A DNA stretch of 64,000 nt from Marinobacter alexandrii (GCA_039984955.1 JBDWTN010000007.1:2612501-2676500); one strand, 5' to 3'; numbered from the stretch's first letter, positions 8,906 through 17,748 are shown. Made by a program: numbers and translations. Notes: a model not told the origin generated them from the sequence alone.

Positions 8906-9322
8906 ATGAACGCGCTTACAATAAACGAAACACATCAAGAAGAAGTATCTCCTCTGCACCTGGTAAAAAGTGAACTCAAAGTATTTAAAGTTCACTACCT
9001 GGGAAGTCTCAATCTGATTACTGTAGTAGGGTGGAGCATCACAGATGATGCTTGGATAAAGTACTGTGAAATGCTTGCAAACATTGAATCACATTTTGTG
9101 AATCGAGACGAGCTTGCCATTCACTTCAAGTATGAGTTATTCAACACTTCATCCGCAGCATACATGTTTAAAATCATTCAGAGATTGAACAAGGCTCATG
9201 CTGCTGGCAAAACTGTGAAAATCTACTGGTCTTATACTTCAAGTAATGAAGATGAAATGGTAGACATGGGATTGGATCTTTCGGAAATGTGTGATTTCGA
9301 ATTCAAGATCTCAAAACAATAA
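8906..9322 (+). CDS. SiaC-like (DUF1987) regulatory phosphoprotein
   Basis: 138 residues. The central part, with the phospho-site motif YELFNTSSAAYMFKII (76-91), matches the SiaC/DUF1987 fold, a STAS-like domain. In the Pseudomonas SiaABCD system SiaC is phosphorylated on a Thr in an equivalent NTSS motif, which here would be T81. HAAGKTVKIYWSYTSSNEDE and a family-like C-terminus agree. Such proteins act in the cytoplasm in partner-switching control of motility, biofilm or cyclic-di-GMP. No SiaA phosphatase, SiaB kinase or SiaD cyclase lies in the window, so this copy is orphaned. A terminator follows directly. Confidence 0.78.
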   Translation: MNALTINETHQEEVSPLHLVKSELKVFKVHYLGSLNLITVVGWSITDDAWIKYCEMLANIESHFVNRDELAIHFKYELFNTSSAAYMFKIIQRLNKAHAAGKTVKIYWSYTSSNEDEMVDMGLDLSEMCDFEFKISKQ

Positions 9323-9356
9323 AATCAAAAGGAAAAGTAGTAGTTTTTAAATTGGT

Positions 9357-9387
9357 AAAGGAGGCTCGTAACGAGCCGCCTTTTTTT
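9357..9387 (+). terminator. Rho-independent terminator after the SiaC-like gene
   Basis: GGCTCG (9363-9368), loop TAA, CGAGCC (9372-9377). The stem can be extended by AAAGG and CCTTT across one A/G mismatch, and it runs into seven T. Confidence 0.88.
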
Positions 9388-9410
9388 GTTATTCTTGTAA
9401 GAAAATTCTT

Positions 9411-10082
9411 ATGAGGAATATTATTTGTATCGGGTTAATCTCATTGTCTTTTATTGCTTATGGACAAATTCAAAAGGGTGCAGAAATCATTGATCTAAAT
9501 TTTTCTTATATATTAAGTAATTCTGAAACCATAGGGGCACTTGATGGGACCTTAAGAACTTTTAGAACCGAGTCAAGAACTATTAATATATTACCTAATA
9601 TAGGAATTGCAATAAAGAAGAATCAACTCCTTTATATAGGAGCTAATCTACTCTTCAACAAAGGAACCAATAATCGATTCTTTTCATCCGGCTTTACACA
9701 GTTAGTGACAACAAATAATGTTTACTCATTTGTTCTTGGTTATGAGAGATTGCTACAGATAGAAAACAGGCTGTTTATAGCTCCTTCTCTTTCAGGATCA
9801 ATAGGGTTTGGAAAAAGAAAAGGAGAAGATTTTTCAGGTGAAGTTGATAATAGTATAGTTCAATATAGAGTGTCATTAGCACCAAGAATGTATTATTTTG
9901 CTAATGAAAAGTGGGCACTAACAGGAAGCATTGGATTTATAGAATATCGTAGAAATGAAGAAAAGATTGATGTTCCTAATGGGGAAGATTTGAAGGCTAT
10001 TAATCAAAACTTCCAATCAACATTTGGTTTAAATTCGTGGAGGTTAGGAGTCAGGTTTATCTTAAATAATTCATCAGATTAA
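9411..10082 (+). CDS. Outer-membrane beta-barrel-like protein, unknown function
   Basis: 223 residues with a signal peptide (about 1-18, ending FIAYG). The mature part shows about eight amphipathic beta strands (LLYIGANLLF, YSFVLGYERLLQI, LFIAPSLSGSIGFG, YRVSLAPRMYYF, WALTGSIGFIEYR) and ends SWRLGVRFILNNSSD. This is the pattern of the eight-stranded barrels common in Bacteroidota, and no substrate can be inferred. The CAP lipoprotein gene starts one base after its stop, so the two are probably cotranscribed. Confidence 0.75.
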   Translation: MRNIICIGLISLSFIAYGQIQKGAEIIDLNFSYILSNSETIGALDGTLRTFRTESRTINILPNIGIAIKKNQLLYIGANLLFNKGTNNRFFSSGFTQLVTTNNVYSFVLGYERLLQIENRLFIAPSLSGSIGFGKRKGEDFSGEVDNSIVQYRVSLAPRMYYFANEKWALTGSIGFIEYRRNEEKIDVPNGEDLKAINQNFQSTFGLNSWRLGVRFILNNSSD

Positions 10083-10083
10083 T

Positions 10084-10629
10084 ATGAAAAAAATTTCATC
10101 CCGAAAATCCGACTTGAAAATTTATCAGACATTTAGAAAAGCAAGATCACTGAGTTTAATCGTATTGATGGGGCTTTCAATCTTTTCTTGTGGTGATGAT
10201 GATGGAATCAACTCAAGTGTGGAAATCAATCTTGACCCCAATTCAATTTTGAACATTGTGAATAATCATCGTCGGTCTGGAGCAAACTGTGGTGGAGATA
10301 ATTTACCTAACACCGGAGGCTTGCAATGGAGTGATGAACTTGCAAAAGCAGCACTCGATCACAGCAATGACATGCAGCAAAATGGTTATTTTGATCATAC
10401 CTCTCAGGATGGAAGAAAATTCTCCGAAAGAGCTAAGTCTGCGGGATTTGAAGGTTCCCCAGTTGGCGAAAACATAGCTTCAGGTTACCAATCAGAGGAA
10501 AGTGTGATGCAAGGTTGGATGGAGAGCTCGGGACATTGTAAAAATATTATGAATAGTAATGCTACCCATGTCGGAGTGGCCAGATCAAATGAAGGTGCAC
10601 TTTGGACAATGGTTTTAGGAAGACAGTAG
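10084..10629 (+). CDS. CAP/SCP-domain lipoprotein
   Basis: 181 residues. A long basic N-terminus leads into a lipobox (SIFSC, Cys at about 37), so it should be a lipoprotein. The mature part is a CAP domain: AALDHSNDMQQNGYFDHTS carries the first conserved His, GENIASGY the Glu, and WMESSGHCKNIMN the second His. Bacterial CAP proteins are extracytoplasmic and mostly uncharacterised. Of the two Cys of the domain, one lies in GANCGGD and one in GHCKN. The aldo/keto reductase ATG follows its stop by 2 bp. Confidence 0.88.
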   Translation: MKKISSRKSDLKIYQTFRKARSLSLIVLMGLSIFSCGDDDGINSSVEINLDPNSILNIVNNHRRSGANCGGDNLPNTGGLQWSDELAKAALDHSNDMQQNGYFDHTSQDGRKFSERAKSAGFEGSPVGENIASGYQSEESVMQGWMESSGHCKNIMNSNATHVGVARSNEGALWTMVLGRQ

Positions 10630-10631
10630 AT

Positions 10632-11624
10632 ATGCAAAAAGTACAGTTAGGAAAATCAGACCTTAAAATTTCGCCGATCGTATTCGGAGCGTGGGCCATT
10701 GGTGGCTCAGCTTGGGGCGGAAACGATGATCAACATGCGTTGGAAGCTATTAAAACTAGTTTCGATTTAGGTGTAAGCTCCATTGATACAGCTCCAATCT
10801 ATGGGTATGGTCATAGTGAATCGTTGGTAGGAAAAGCCATCAAAGAATTGGGTCGAGATAAGGTGGAAATACTCACCAAGTTTGGCATAAACTGGAAAAC
10901 CAAAAAAGGAGAGTTTTACTTTGACGGAGAGGGGCATGGAAAATCCTATACGGTTCATGCTTATTCAGGAAGAGACGGCATTATTCAGGAAGTAGAAGAT
11001 AGCCTTCAGCGATTAGGCACAGACTATATTGATCTTATTCAAATCCACAGGCCAGATGCCACTACTCCAATCGAGGAGACAATGGAAGTGTTGAAGGAAC
11101 TCCAGCAACAAGGTAAGGTCAGAGCAATTGGGATGTCTAATCACACTGTTGAAATGATGAAACGTGCAGATAAAATCATTGATCTTGCGTCGACTCAATC
11201 ACCTTACAGCATGGTGTATCGCAAGATCGAGAAGGATATTGTTCCCTTTTGTGAGGAAGAGAATGTTGGTATTCTTGCATACAGTCCTTTGCAAAGAGGA
11301 TTGCTGACCGGGAAGATTACTTCAGATTATGAATTCAAAGGAGATGATCATCGCCCGGGAACTAAATGGTTTAAGGAACCCAATCGATCCAGGACGAATG
11401 AATTTCTTCAAAAAATAAAACCAATTGCTGATGATCATGGAGTTGCTTTGGCGCAGCTTGTGATTAATTGGACCATTCAACGTCCTGGCATTACATCGGC
11501 TTTAGTGGGCGCCCGAAATGGCGAACAAGCAAGCGAGAACGCTAAAAGTATGGGTTTTCAATTGTCAAGTGATGAAATTGCATTGATTAATACCGAGTTA
11601 GAGAAGGTAGTAATAGACGATTAA
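10632..11624 (+). CDS. Aldo/keto reductase
   Basis: 330 residues from the ATG at 10632. A longer frame from 10602 would run into the CAP gene and add residues foreign to the family, so I reject it. The (beta/alpha)8 NADPH-dependent reductase signature is complete: D52 and Y57 (DTAPIYGYGHSE), K83 (LTKFG) and H139 (IQIHRPD) form the catalytic tetrad, and QSPYSMVYR and PLQRGLLTGK are usual for the general-stress YajO/Tas-like group. The C-terminal cofactor segment is present. The substrate cannot be read from sequence. It ends one base before the convergent gene at 11626. Confidence 0.93.
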   Translation: MQKVQLGKSDLKISPIVFGAWAIGGSAWGGNDDQHALEAIKTSFDLGVSSIDTAPIYGYGHSESLVGKAIKELGRDKVEILTKFGINWKTKKGEFYFDGEGHGKSYTVHAYSGRDGIIQEVEDSLQRLGTDYIDLIQIHRPDATTPIEETMEVLKELQQQGKVRAIGMSNHTVEMMKRADKIIDLASTQSPYSMVYRKIEKDIVPFCEEENVGILAYSPLQRGLLTGKITSDYEFKGDDHRPGTKWFKEPNRSRTNEFLQKIKPIADDHGVALAQLVINWTIQRPGITSALVGARNGEQASENAKSMGFQLSSDEIALINTELEKVVIDD

Positions 11625-11625
11625 G

Positions 11626-12204
11626 CTATTGATTTGTAATTTCTGTTGAGAGTCTCTCTAGGCTAGATCCAAGCATTTGTGAGATTGATTCATTATAAAG
11701 TTTCAATTTCCCCTTCTTGAGACTTTCTGTTTGAGTGTCAGAGAAAACTAACTGACCGTTTTCATAATATGCCACCTTTAAAGACATCACTCCAAACTTT
11801 CTTGTCAAATCTTTTTTAGGATCAATCCAAAAGTCAGTCACGACCATCACGATACTTTTCCCCAGGGGGTTATGAAAGCTATAGTTGGCTATAAATTGTT
11901 GAAATTGGAACTCTAATCCGTTTTTAAATTTGATTGGTCTTTTTGTGTTTTGATATCCTTTGTATACAAATCCATAGATCTGGTTGTTACCTGTACTGTC
12001 GATGATCTGAGTGATTTTAAAGGGCATTTCTCTAAAGGAAGGGTCTTCACCAGAAAAGTCGAAAGCTAGAAAATGTGGTTTTTTGTAATTTGAATATTCT
12101 CCGATATGCTTCTCAATATTTGAATAAGAATGTTGAGACTGTCCAAAGGTGAAGAATGCCACGAATACGAAGCTAATTCCTAAAATCTTTCTTTTTGAAA
12201 TCAT
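11626..12204 (-). CDS. Secreted protein of unknown function
   Basis: 192 residues with a signal peptide (about 1-21, ending FFTFGQ). The mature part has beta-strand character (FKITQIIDSTGNNQIYGFVY, FQFQQFIANYSF, IVMVVTDFWIDP, VAYYENGQLVFS) and a helical C-terminus (ISQMLGSSLERLSTEI). I do not recognise a family. It follows the NMT1-like gene on the same strand, but a hairpin at 12262-12320 separates them, so it is probably a separate unit. Confidence 0.7.
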   Translation of the reverse strand: MISKRKILGISFVFVAFFTFGQSQHSYSNIEKHIGEYSNYKKPHFLAFDFSGEDPSFREMPFKITQIIDSTGNNQIYGFVYKGYQNTKRPIKFKNGLEFQFQQFIANYSFHNPLGKSIVMVVTDFWIDPKKDLTRKFGVMSLKVAYYENGQLVFSDTQTESLKKGKLKLYNESISQMLGSSLERLSTEITNQ

Positions 12205-12261
12205 TAAAATCTAAATAGTGGTTACTTAAAATTAGCAACTTGATTTTAATAACTGCCTGAA

Positions 12262-12320
12262 GCCAAATAAAGAGACCATTTCAAAGTTTGGATTTAGTAT
12301 CACTACTTCAAAATGGTCTC
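12262..12320 (-). terminator. Hairpin, probable terminator of the TPP-riboswitch operon
   Basis: A perfect 10-bp inverted repeat, GAGACCATTT (12272-12281) with AAATGGTCTC (12311-12320), encloses 29 nt. On the minus strand it sits 18 bp after the NMT1-like stop and is followed by TTTATTTGG. The loop is long for an intrinsic terminator, so efficiency is uncertain. Confidence 0.55.
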
Positions 12321-12337
12321 CTAAGTACATTGTTCAG

Positions 12338-13240
12338 TTAATGGAGCTTATTAGTAAATAATTCTGAACTAGAAACTTTGGTTTCCAATCCATGCTTTTT
12401 TAACCATTCTACATAGCTAGAAACGTTATCATCATCCATGATACCCCATGAATCTGTTGTGTCTACATAATCTGATGAAAATTGGATTGCTTCTTTTAAG
12501 TCCATTTTCTCATCTTGCTTGGAAAGATTTGGAGCAAGTATGTCAGCCGCTTCATCAGGATGCGCTATTGAGTAAATAAAGCCTTCTTTGGTAGCTGATA
12601 TAAATGCTTTGTAGGTGTCAAACCGCTCTTCGATATATTTCTCTCTGGCTGCTATGACCGGAGAATAGGAATATGGAACGCCATAATCTTTCATTTGAAA
12701 GGAAGACAATTCCACTCCATTCCCTTTTGCTTCAACGCCTTCCCAGTTGAGAAATATCCATGTAGCATCAGCATTCCCTTTGAGTAGTGTCTCCCAAATG
12801 CCTAGTTTTTCAGGATAGCTGATCTGAAAGTTTCCATTACCTCCATCATTTCTGATCATTTGCTTCACAATCTCATCTTCATACCTTGCTTTATAAGAAG
12901 CGTAGATTTTGTTATCTAAATCCTTAGGGCTTGTGATACCAGATTCTTTGAGTGAAGCAATTGCGCTCACATCTTCTTTGAAGATAGTAGCAATTGCCTT
13001 CATTGGAAATGCATTAGCTTTTGTTCGATAACTGATGATACTTTCCATCGGGCATAAAGCAAAATCCACTTCACCCATTTCTACCTTCTTAGCAGGAGTA
13101 ACTGCATAATTATCATCAGCTGGGGAGGTAATCTCTACCGATACTCCCTGATCTTGATAGAAGTCTTTTTCCCGAGCTACGAAGAACCCAATGTGATTCA
13201 CATTAGGTGTCCAGTCTAGTGCTAGTTTTAGTGTTTTCAT
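12338..13240 (-). CDS. NMT1/THI5/ThiY-like protein for thiamin-pyrimidine metabolism, without signal peptide
   Basis: 300 residues. The N-terminal LALDWTPNVNHIGFFVAREK (W10, H16) is the signature of the NMT1/ThiY group, which binds pyrimidine precursors of thiamin such as HMP or formylaminopyrimidine. EMGEVDFALCPMESI and GNADATWIFLNWEG complete the type-2 periplasmic-binding fold. There is no signal peptide: the frame closes four codons upstream at the receptor's own stop, so none can be added. The Cys-rich motif of yeast THI5 (CCCFC) is absent. It lies 12 bp after the TonB receptor gene under the TPP riboswitch. It may be a cytoplasmic HMP-phosphate synthase-like or binding protein. An exported role would require an unrecognised route. 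Confidence 0.85.
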   Translation of the reverse strand: MKTLKLALDWTPNVNHIGFFVAREKDFYQDQGVSVEITSPADDNYAVTPAKKVEMGEVDFALCPMESIISYRTKANAFPMKAIATIFKEDVSAIASLKESGITSPKDLDNKIYASYKARYEDEIVKQMIRNDGGNGNFQISYPEKLGIWETLLKGNADATWIFLNWEGVEAKGNGVELSSFQMKDYGVPYSYSPVIAAREKYIEERFDTYKAFISATKEGFIYSIAHPDEAADILAPNLSKQDEKMDLKEAIQFSSDYVDTTDSWGIMDDDNVSSYVEWLKKHGLETKVSSSELFTNKLH

Positions 13241-13252
13241 CTTACAGCTGAT

Positions 13253-15625
13253 TTAAAATTTCAAACTAACAGCCAACAAAAAGTTCCTTCCAGCTTGCGG
13301 ATAATAATTGTTTTGTTGATACAGTTGATCGTCACCGTAATAGTATCCCCATGTGTATCCATTGGAGGAATATTCTTCGTCAAGTACATTGTTTACCAAA
13401 AGAGAGATGCCAATGTTCTTTACATCACCAAAGGTGAAATCATACGCAATACGTACATCATTAGTCAAATACGCTTCAATTGCTCGGTTATCATTGGAAG
13501 TGTTGTCCAGAAACTGCTTACCTACATACTTGGTTAATAATTGCAGTGAAAGTCCATCTATAGGAGAATAGCTTAGATCACTTGCACTTATAACGTTTGG
13601 AGAAAAAGAAATGTCGGTATTAGCATGCTGTATCTCACCAAAACTTGCAAATACTATTTCAGAAAATTGATCAATCTTATTTCTGCTAAGTGTGAGGTTG
13701 GCAGACCATGTTAAGTTATCCAAGAATTTGTATGCTCCAGCTAACTCAATACCCATACGGAAGCTTTTCGGAACGTTCACCCTAATAGGTGAACCCACAT
13801 CATTTACAGCACCGGTCACCACCAATTGGTTTTCGTAATTCATATGATAGAAGTTAGCCTCGTATGAAAAATTTGAACTTGTGGAGCGAACTCCTATCTC
13901 AATGTTTTTCAATGTTTCATGCTTAGGTTCAGTTCCATCATTGGCGTCAATGAAATCGGATCTTACGGGTTCTCTATTTCCTATGGCGTAAGAAGCATAC
14001 AAATTGGTAGAATTGTTAAGTGAGTATGTCAGCCCAAATTTCGGATTGAAGAAGGTAAAGCCTGTATCCACGTCATATGCTTCTCGATCATTGTCTAATC
14101 CCGACGTTTCGTAATTTATTTTTCTTATTTGAGCATCCCCAAACAAATTAAGTTCATCATTCAATTGATAGTTTACTTTCAAGAAAGTATTGAAATCAGT
14201 TTTTTCCCCATTTCCGGAATAGTACCTGTCTCTTATGTTAGTTGCATTCGCAAACTCAGCCCAGATGATTTCGCCAAAATGATCACCATCGTACCTATTC
14301 CATGCTCCTCCAAGAGTCACATCCCATTCATTTTTATTGTAGTTAATTGAGTAAGTAGCTCCATAAAAATGATTGTCTAACCACCTTCTTCTTATAATAT
14401 CTGTTTCAGAACGCTGGGCTATTCCTTCTAATAGTACATTTCCACCTACATCTCTAATAGTGTCACCATTATTATCAAAAAGCACATTAAATAAGATTTC
14501 TGGATCGTTTTCAAGATTGTTCCCAAATGAGGAATTTGAATAACCACTATCTTCGGAAAAAGCATCACTGAAGATAGTATCCCGTTGAAAAATAATATTT
14601 TCAAGTCCATAGTCTCCAAATTCATCACTATCCCGGAATTGCTCAAAAAAACCTCTTCCTCTGGTGTAATGTAATGCCCCTGAAAAATTGAAATTTTCAG
14701 ATATGGTGTGTCCTACATGCAGCTGATAATGATCTTGGCGGTAATTATCCACTTCGTTATCATACAGATAGTAATTAAAAGATCTTCCGGAGTTTCTCAA
14801 ATTGTCCAGTTGTTCAGGAGTGCTGTATTCACCACCAAAATCAATGAGTTCTTGTATGTCATCGGCATTGCCGGTGAGCCTTGCTTCTGGTGTTCCATAC
14901 CATGCTTGTTGGGTAATCTCCTGACCGCCAAACATGACCATTTTGATCATTGTTTTTTCACCATAACGACCTCCGGATAGATAGTAAGATTTTAAATCAG
15001 CAGCAGACCGATCAATGAATCCATCGGAAGTGATTCTAGATAGTCTTGCTTCAAAATTGTATACCCCATTCATCAGACCTGTATTATACGTTACATTATT
15101 TTTCAAGGTATTAAAACTGCCAATGGTATTGTCTGTCTGAAAAAATGCTTCTGGAGATACATTATTGGTCTTTAAGCTTACTGTGGCTCCAAATGCGGCT
15201 GCCCCATTAGATGAAGTACCTACTCCTCGCTGTATCTGAACGCTATTTAAAGAAGAGGAGAGATCAGGCATGTTTACCCAAAACACTCCGTGCGATTCTG
15301 AATCATTTACAGGTATACCATTGATGGTTACATTGATACGAGTAGCATCACTACCTCGTATACGCAGACCCGTGTAACCAATTCCAGCTCCGGCATCCGA
15401 AGTGGTAACTAGCGAAGGAGTGAAGTTGAGTAAAATCGGTAAGTCCTGACCAAGATTGCGTTCGGTCAATTCCTTTTTGTTCACCGTAGAATAGGTGGTT
15501 GGTGTTTTTTCATTTGCTCGTGTTGAATAAACAGTGACATCATCCAATTGTACCGTTTTCAATGATTCTTGACTGTATGTCAAGTTTGCAAGCAGTAACC
15601 CAGCTGCTAAGAATAAAAATTTCAT
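13253..15625 (-). CDS. TonB-dependent receptor, probably for thiamin or a precursor
   Basis: 790 residues. A signal peptide (about 1-19) is followed by a short TonB-box region (VQLDDVTVYSTRANEKTP), a plug domain (about 45-165; LRIRGSDATRINVTINGIPVN is typical) and a 22-strand barrel ending NFLLAVSLKF with the terminal Phe. No CarboxypepD-reg extension is present, so it is not SusC-type. The gene is first in a transcript led by a TPP riboswitch, which is strong context for uptake of thiamin or its pyrimidine (the OmpThi role proposed for Bacteroidota). No pnuT inner-membrane transporter is in the window. The NMT1-like gene follows in the same frame after 12 bp. Confidence 0.92.
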   Translation of the reverse strand: MKFLFLAAGLLLANLTYSQESLKTVQLDDVTVYSTRANEKTPTTYSTVNKKELTERNLGQDLPILLNFTPSLVTTSDAGAGIGYTGLRIRGSDATRINVTINGIPVNDSESHGVFWVNMPDLSSSLNSVQIQRGVGTSSNGAAAFGATVSLKTNNVSPEAFFQTDNTIGSFNTLKNNVTYNTGLMNGVYNFEARLSRITSDGFIDRSAADLKSYYLSGGRYGEKTMIKMVMFGGQEITQQAWYGTPEARLTGNADDIQELIDFGGEYSTPEQLDNLRNSGRSFNYYLYDNEVDNYRQDHYQLHVGHTISENFNFSGALHYTRGRGFFEQFRDSDEFGDYGLENIIFQRDTIFSDAFSEDSGYSNSSFGNNLENDPEILFNVLFDNNGDTIRDVGGNVLLEGIAQRSETDIIRRRWLDNHFYGATYSINYNKNEWDVTLGGAWNRYDGDHFGEIIWAEFANATNIRDRYYSGNGEKTDFNTFLKVNYQLNDELNLFGDAQIRKINYETSGLDNDREAYDVDTGFTFFNPKFGLTYSLNNSTNLYASYAIGNREPVRSDFIDANDGTEPKHETLKNIEIGVRSTSSNFSYEANFYHMNYENQLVVTGAVNDVGSPIRVNVPKSFRMGIELAGAYKFLDNLTWSANLTLSRNKIDQFSEIVFASFGEIQHANTDISFSPNVISASDLSYSPIDGLSLQLLTKYVGKQFLDNTSNDNRAIEAYLTNDVRIAYDFTFGDVKNIGISLLVNNVLDEEYSSNGYTWGYYYGDDQLYQQNNYYPQAGRNFLLAVSLKF

Positions 15626-15716
15626 GTGTTTAAAAATTTAACATTTAACCATTGGAAAGTGGGGACTCTCCATTCATTGGTTATCATACTTTGATCATGA
15701 TTCTCATCATCATCAG

Positions 15717-15800
15717 TCCCTACGCCAGCATTACCCGGATCAGGTTTATGGGTATGATCTCAGCCGTTTCTACCGCAATTGCGGTTTGGCACCCCTTGTT
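15717..15800 (-). promoter_or_regulatory. TPP (THI-box) riboswitch
   Basis: Read on the minus strand, all conserved blocks occur in order: GGGGTGC (15796-15790), a P3 stem ACCGCAATTGCGGT, CTGAGA (15763-15758), ACCTGATC (15745-15738) and the 3' block GGGTAATGCTGGCGTAGGGA (15736-15717). It leads into the TonB receptor gene 92 nt downstream. When TPP is bound such switches normally lower expression. GGGACT at the aptamer's 3' edge (15720-15715) can pair with AGTCCC at 15667-15662, a possible alternative helix for the expression platform, but this is inference. Confidence 0.96.
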
Positions 15801-15804
15801 AATA

Positions 15805-15837
15805 CAAATGTAGATATAGATATTGTCTAATATCCAA
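15805..15837 (-). promoter_or_regulatory. Promoter of the TPP-riboswitch operon
   Basis: On the minus strand TTG (15837-15835), 22 bases, then TACATTTG (15812-15805) match the Bacteroidota consensus exactly. Transcription would begin near 15801, immediately before the riboswitch aptamer. Confidence 0.72.
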
Positions 15838-15857
15838 TATCTAAAGCCTAAAATCTC

Positions 15858-17744
15858 TTAAACCTCGCTCAACTCCAACCAGCGCATCTCTTTTTCTTCC
15901 AGCTCTCCTTCTACCTCTTTTATCTTATTGCTTATTTCCTGAAGTTTTTCGTACTCAGTTTCTGAAGTAAGAGATTCCTGAAGTTCTGCCTTTTTAGCTT
16001 CTAGTTTTGGGATGTCTTTATCCAACTGATCCAGTTCACGCTGTTCATTGTAGCTAAGCTTTCGAGATTTTTTTGTTTCTTCTGGCCTTGTGCCGGAATC
16101 TTCCTTATTTTGATCATTTCCTATTTTTTCTTGTGCTGGCAATTCAGCAACTGGCACACCTACTTTGTCTCGATAGTCAGTATAGTTACCAGGGAAGTCT
16201 CTGATTTTACCATTCCCTTCGAATACAAACAAGTGATCAACCAACCTATCCATGAAGTATCTATCGTGAGATACGATCATCAGACAACCGGCAAAGTTTT
16301 GAAGATAGTCTTCCAGGACATTCAGGGTTGTAATGTCCAAATCATTTGTTGGCTCATCGAGGATCAGGAAGTTAGGATTGGCCATCAATACGCGTAGTAG
16401 TTGTAGTCTTCGTTTTTCTCCACCACTCAGTTTCCCCACAAAATTGTGCTGCATTTTGGGAGGAAACATAAACTGATTCAAGAGTTGCGAGGCTGTAACC
16501 TGACTCCCATTATCTAGCTCAATGTATTCTGCTACCTCTTTGACAATATCCAACACCTTCTTGTTTGGATCAAAGATGGTTTCGTCCTGTGTGTAGTAGC
16601 CAAATTTGGTAGTCTGACCGATCTCAATTTCACCAGTGTCAGGCTTTATTTTCTGTGAGAGAATATTTAGAAATGTAGACTTCCCAACTCCATTTGGTCC
16701 TATGATACCGATCTTCTCTCTTCGCTTGAATACATAGCTAAAGTCTTTCACAAGTTGAAGCCCTTCGAAGGATTTATGGACATGTTCGAGTTCTAGAATC
16801 TTCTTGCCCTGACGTTCCCCTTTTAGGTTTACCTCCATCTTTTGGTTCTGCACAGCACTGTGCGCTTTAGCTTTCACATCTTGAAAAGCATCCACCCGAT
16901 ACTTGGCCTTAGTACCTCGTGCCTTTGGTTGTCTTCTCATCCATTCCAGTTCTGTTTTGAAAAGATTCTTGGCTTTATCTATGGAGGAAGCCTCCATCTC
17001 CATGCGTTCAGCTTTTTTCTCTAAAAACTGACTGTAGTTTCCTTTGTATCTGAAAATATCACCGTGCTCTATTTCAAGAATTTCATTCGTTACCCGATCG
17101 AGAAAATAACGATCGTGAGTTACCATCAATAGTGTAAGATTAGCTGTTGCTAGATAATTTTCAAGCCATTCGATCAATGCTAGGTCAAGGTGGTTAGTAG
17201 GTTCATCCAATATGAGGAAGTCTGGATTTACCACAAGTGCTTGTGCGATTGCCACACGTTTTTTTTGACCACCTGAAAGGTCGCCCATTTTCTTTTCCAG
17301 GTCATGAATGCCTAGCTGTCCGAGAATTGCTTTGATCTGATGCTCATATTCCCAAGCATTCAAAGCATCCATTCGCTCTAATATTGGAGAGAGGTCAGGT
17401 GCATTTTCTGGATCATGCTCTGTCTTATACATCGCACGCTCATAGTCACGGATGACATTTAGTTCTTCTTTGTCTTCAGCAAATACCGCCTCGATGATTT
17501 TTTCATCTGGATTGAATTCAGGATGCTGAGGAAGCATAGATACGGTCAGACCTTTTCGAAAGGAAACAATTCCTTTATCAGGAACTTCTATCCCTGCGAT
17601 CACTTTCATGAGTGTGGATTTACCTGTCCCGTTCACACCCACAAGTGCCGCTTTCTGTCCTTGATCCAGCCCGAAGGTGATGCTCTCAAAAAGCTTCTTT
17701 TCATCGTAGCTTTTACTAAGGTCTTCAACCGATAAATAATTCAT
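15858..17744 (-). CDS. ABC-F family ATPase (Uup-like)
   Basis: 628 residues from the ATG at 17744, which gives the family N-terminus MNYLSVEDLSKSYDEKKLFE. The frame stays open to 17882, but that extension has no homology and would overlap the next gene. Two ABC domains carry Walker A (GVNGTGKSTLMK; GPNGVGKSTFLN), signatures (LSGGQKKRVAIAQ; LSGGEKRRLQLLR) and Walker B (FLILDEPTNHLDL; FLILDEPTNDLDI). There are no membrane segments. The C-terminal 80 residues form a charged coiled coil as in Uup. ABC-F proteins act on the ribosome or, for Uup, on branched DNA. A perfect promoter ends 4 bp before the ATG, so the mRNA should be leaderless. Confidence 0.95.
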   Translation of the reverse strand: MNYLSVEDLSKSYDEKKLFESITFGLDQGQKAALVGVNGTGKSTLMKVIAGIEVPDKGIVSFRKGLTVSMLPQHPEFNPDEKIIEAVFAEDKEELNVIRDYERAMYKTEHDPENAPDLSPILERMDALNAWEYEHQIKAILGQLGIHDLEKKMGDLSGGQKKRVAIAQALVVNPDFLILDEPTNHLDLALIEWLENYLATANLTLLMVTHDRYFLDRVTNEILEIEHGDIFRYKGNYSQFLEKKAERMEMEASSIDKAKNLFKTELEWMRRQPKARGTKAKYRVDAFQDVKAKAHSAVQNQKMEVNLKGERQGKKILELEHVHKSFEGLQLVKDFSYVFKRREKIGIIGPNGVGKSTFLNILSQKIKPDTGEIEIGQTTKFGYYTQDETIFDPNKKVLDIVKEVAEYIELDNGSQVTASQLLNQFMFPPKMQHNFVGKLSGGEKRRLQLLRVLMANPNFLILDEPTNDLDITTLNVLEDYLQNFAGCLMIVSHDRYFMDRLVDHLFVFEGNGKIRDFPGNYTDYRDKVGVPVAELPAQEKIGNDQNKEDSGTRPEETKKSRKLSYNEQRELDQLDKDIPKLEAKKAELQESLTSETEYEKLQEISNKIKEVEGELEEKEMRWLELSEV

Positions 17745-17748
17745 GCCG

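Noticed and set aside
10602-10631. Earlier start of the aldo/keto reductase
   Set aside because: It lies inside the CAP gene and adds residues foreign to the family; the ATG at 10632 gives the usual start.
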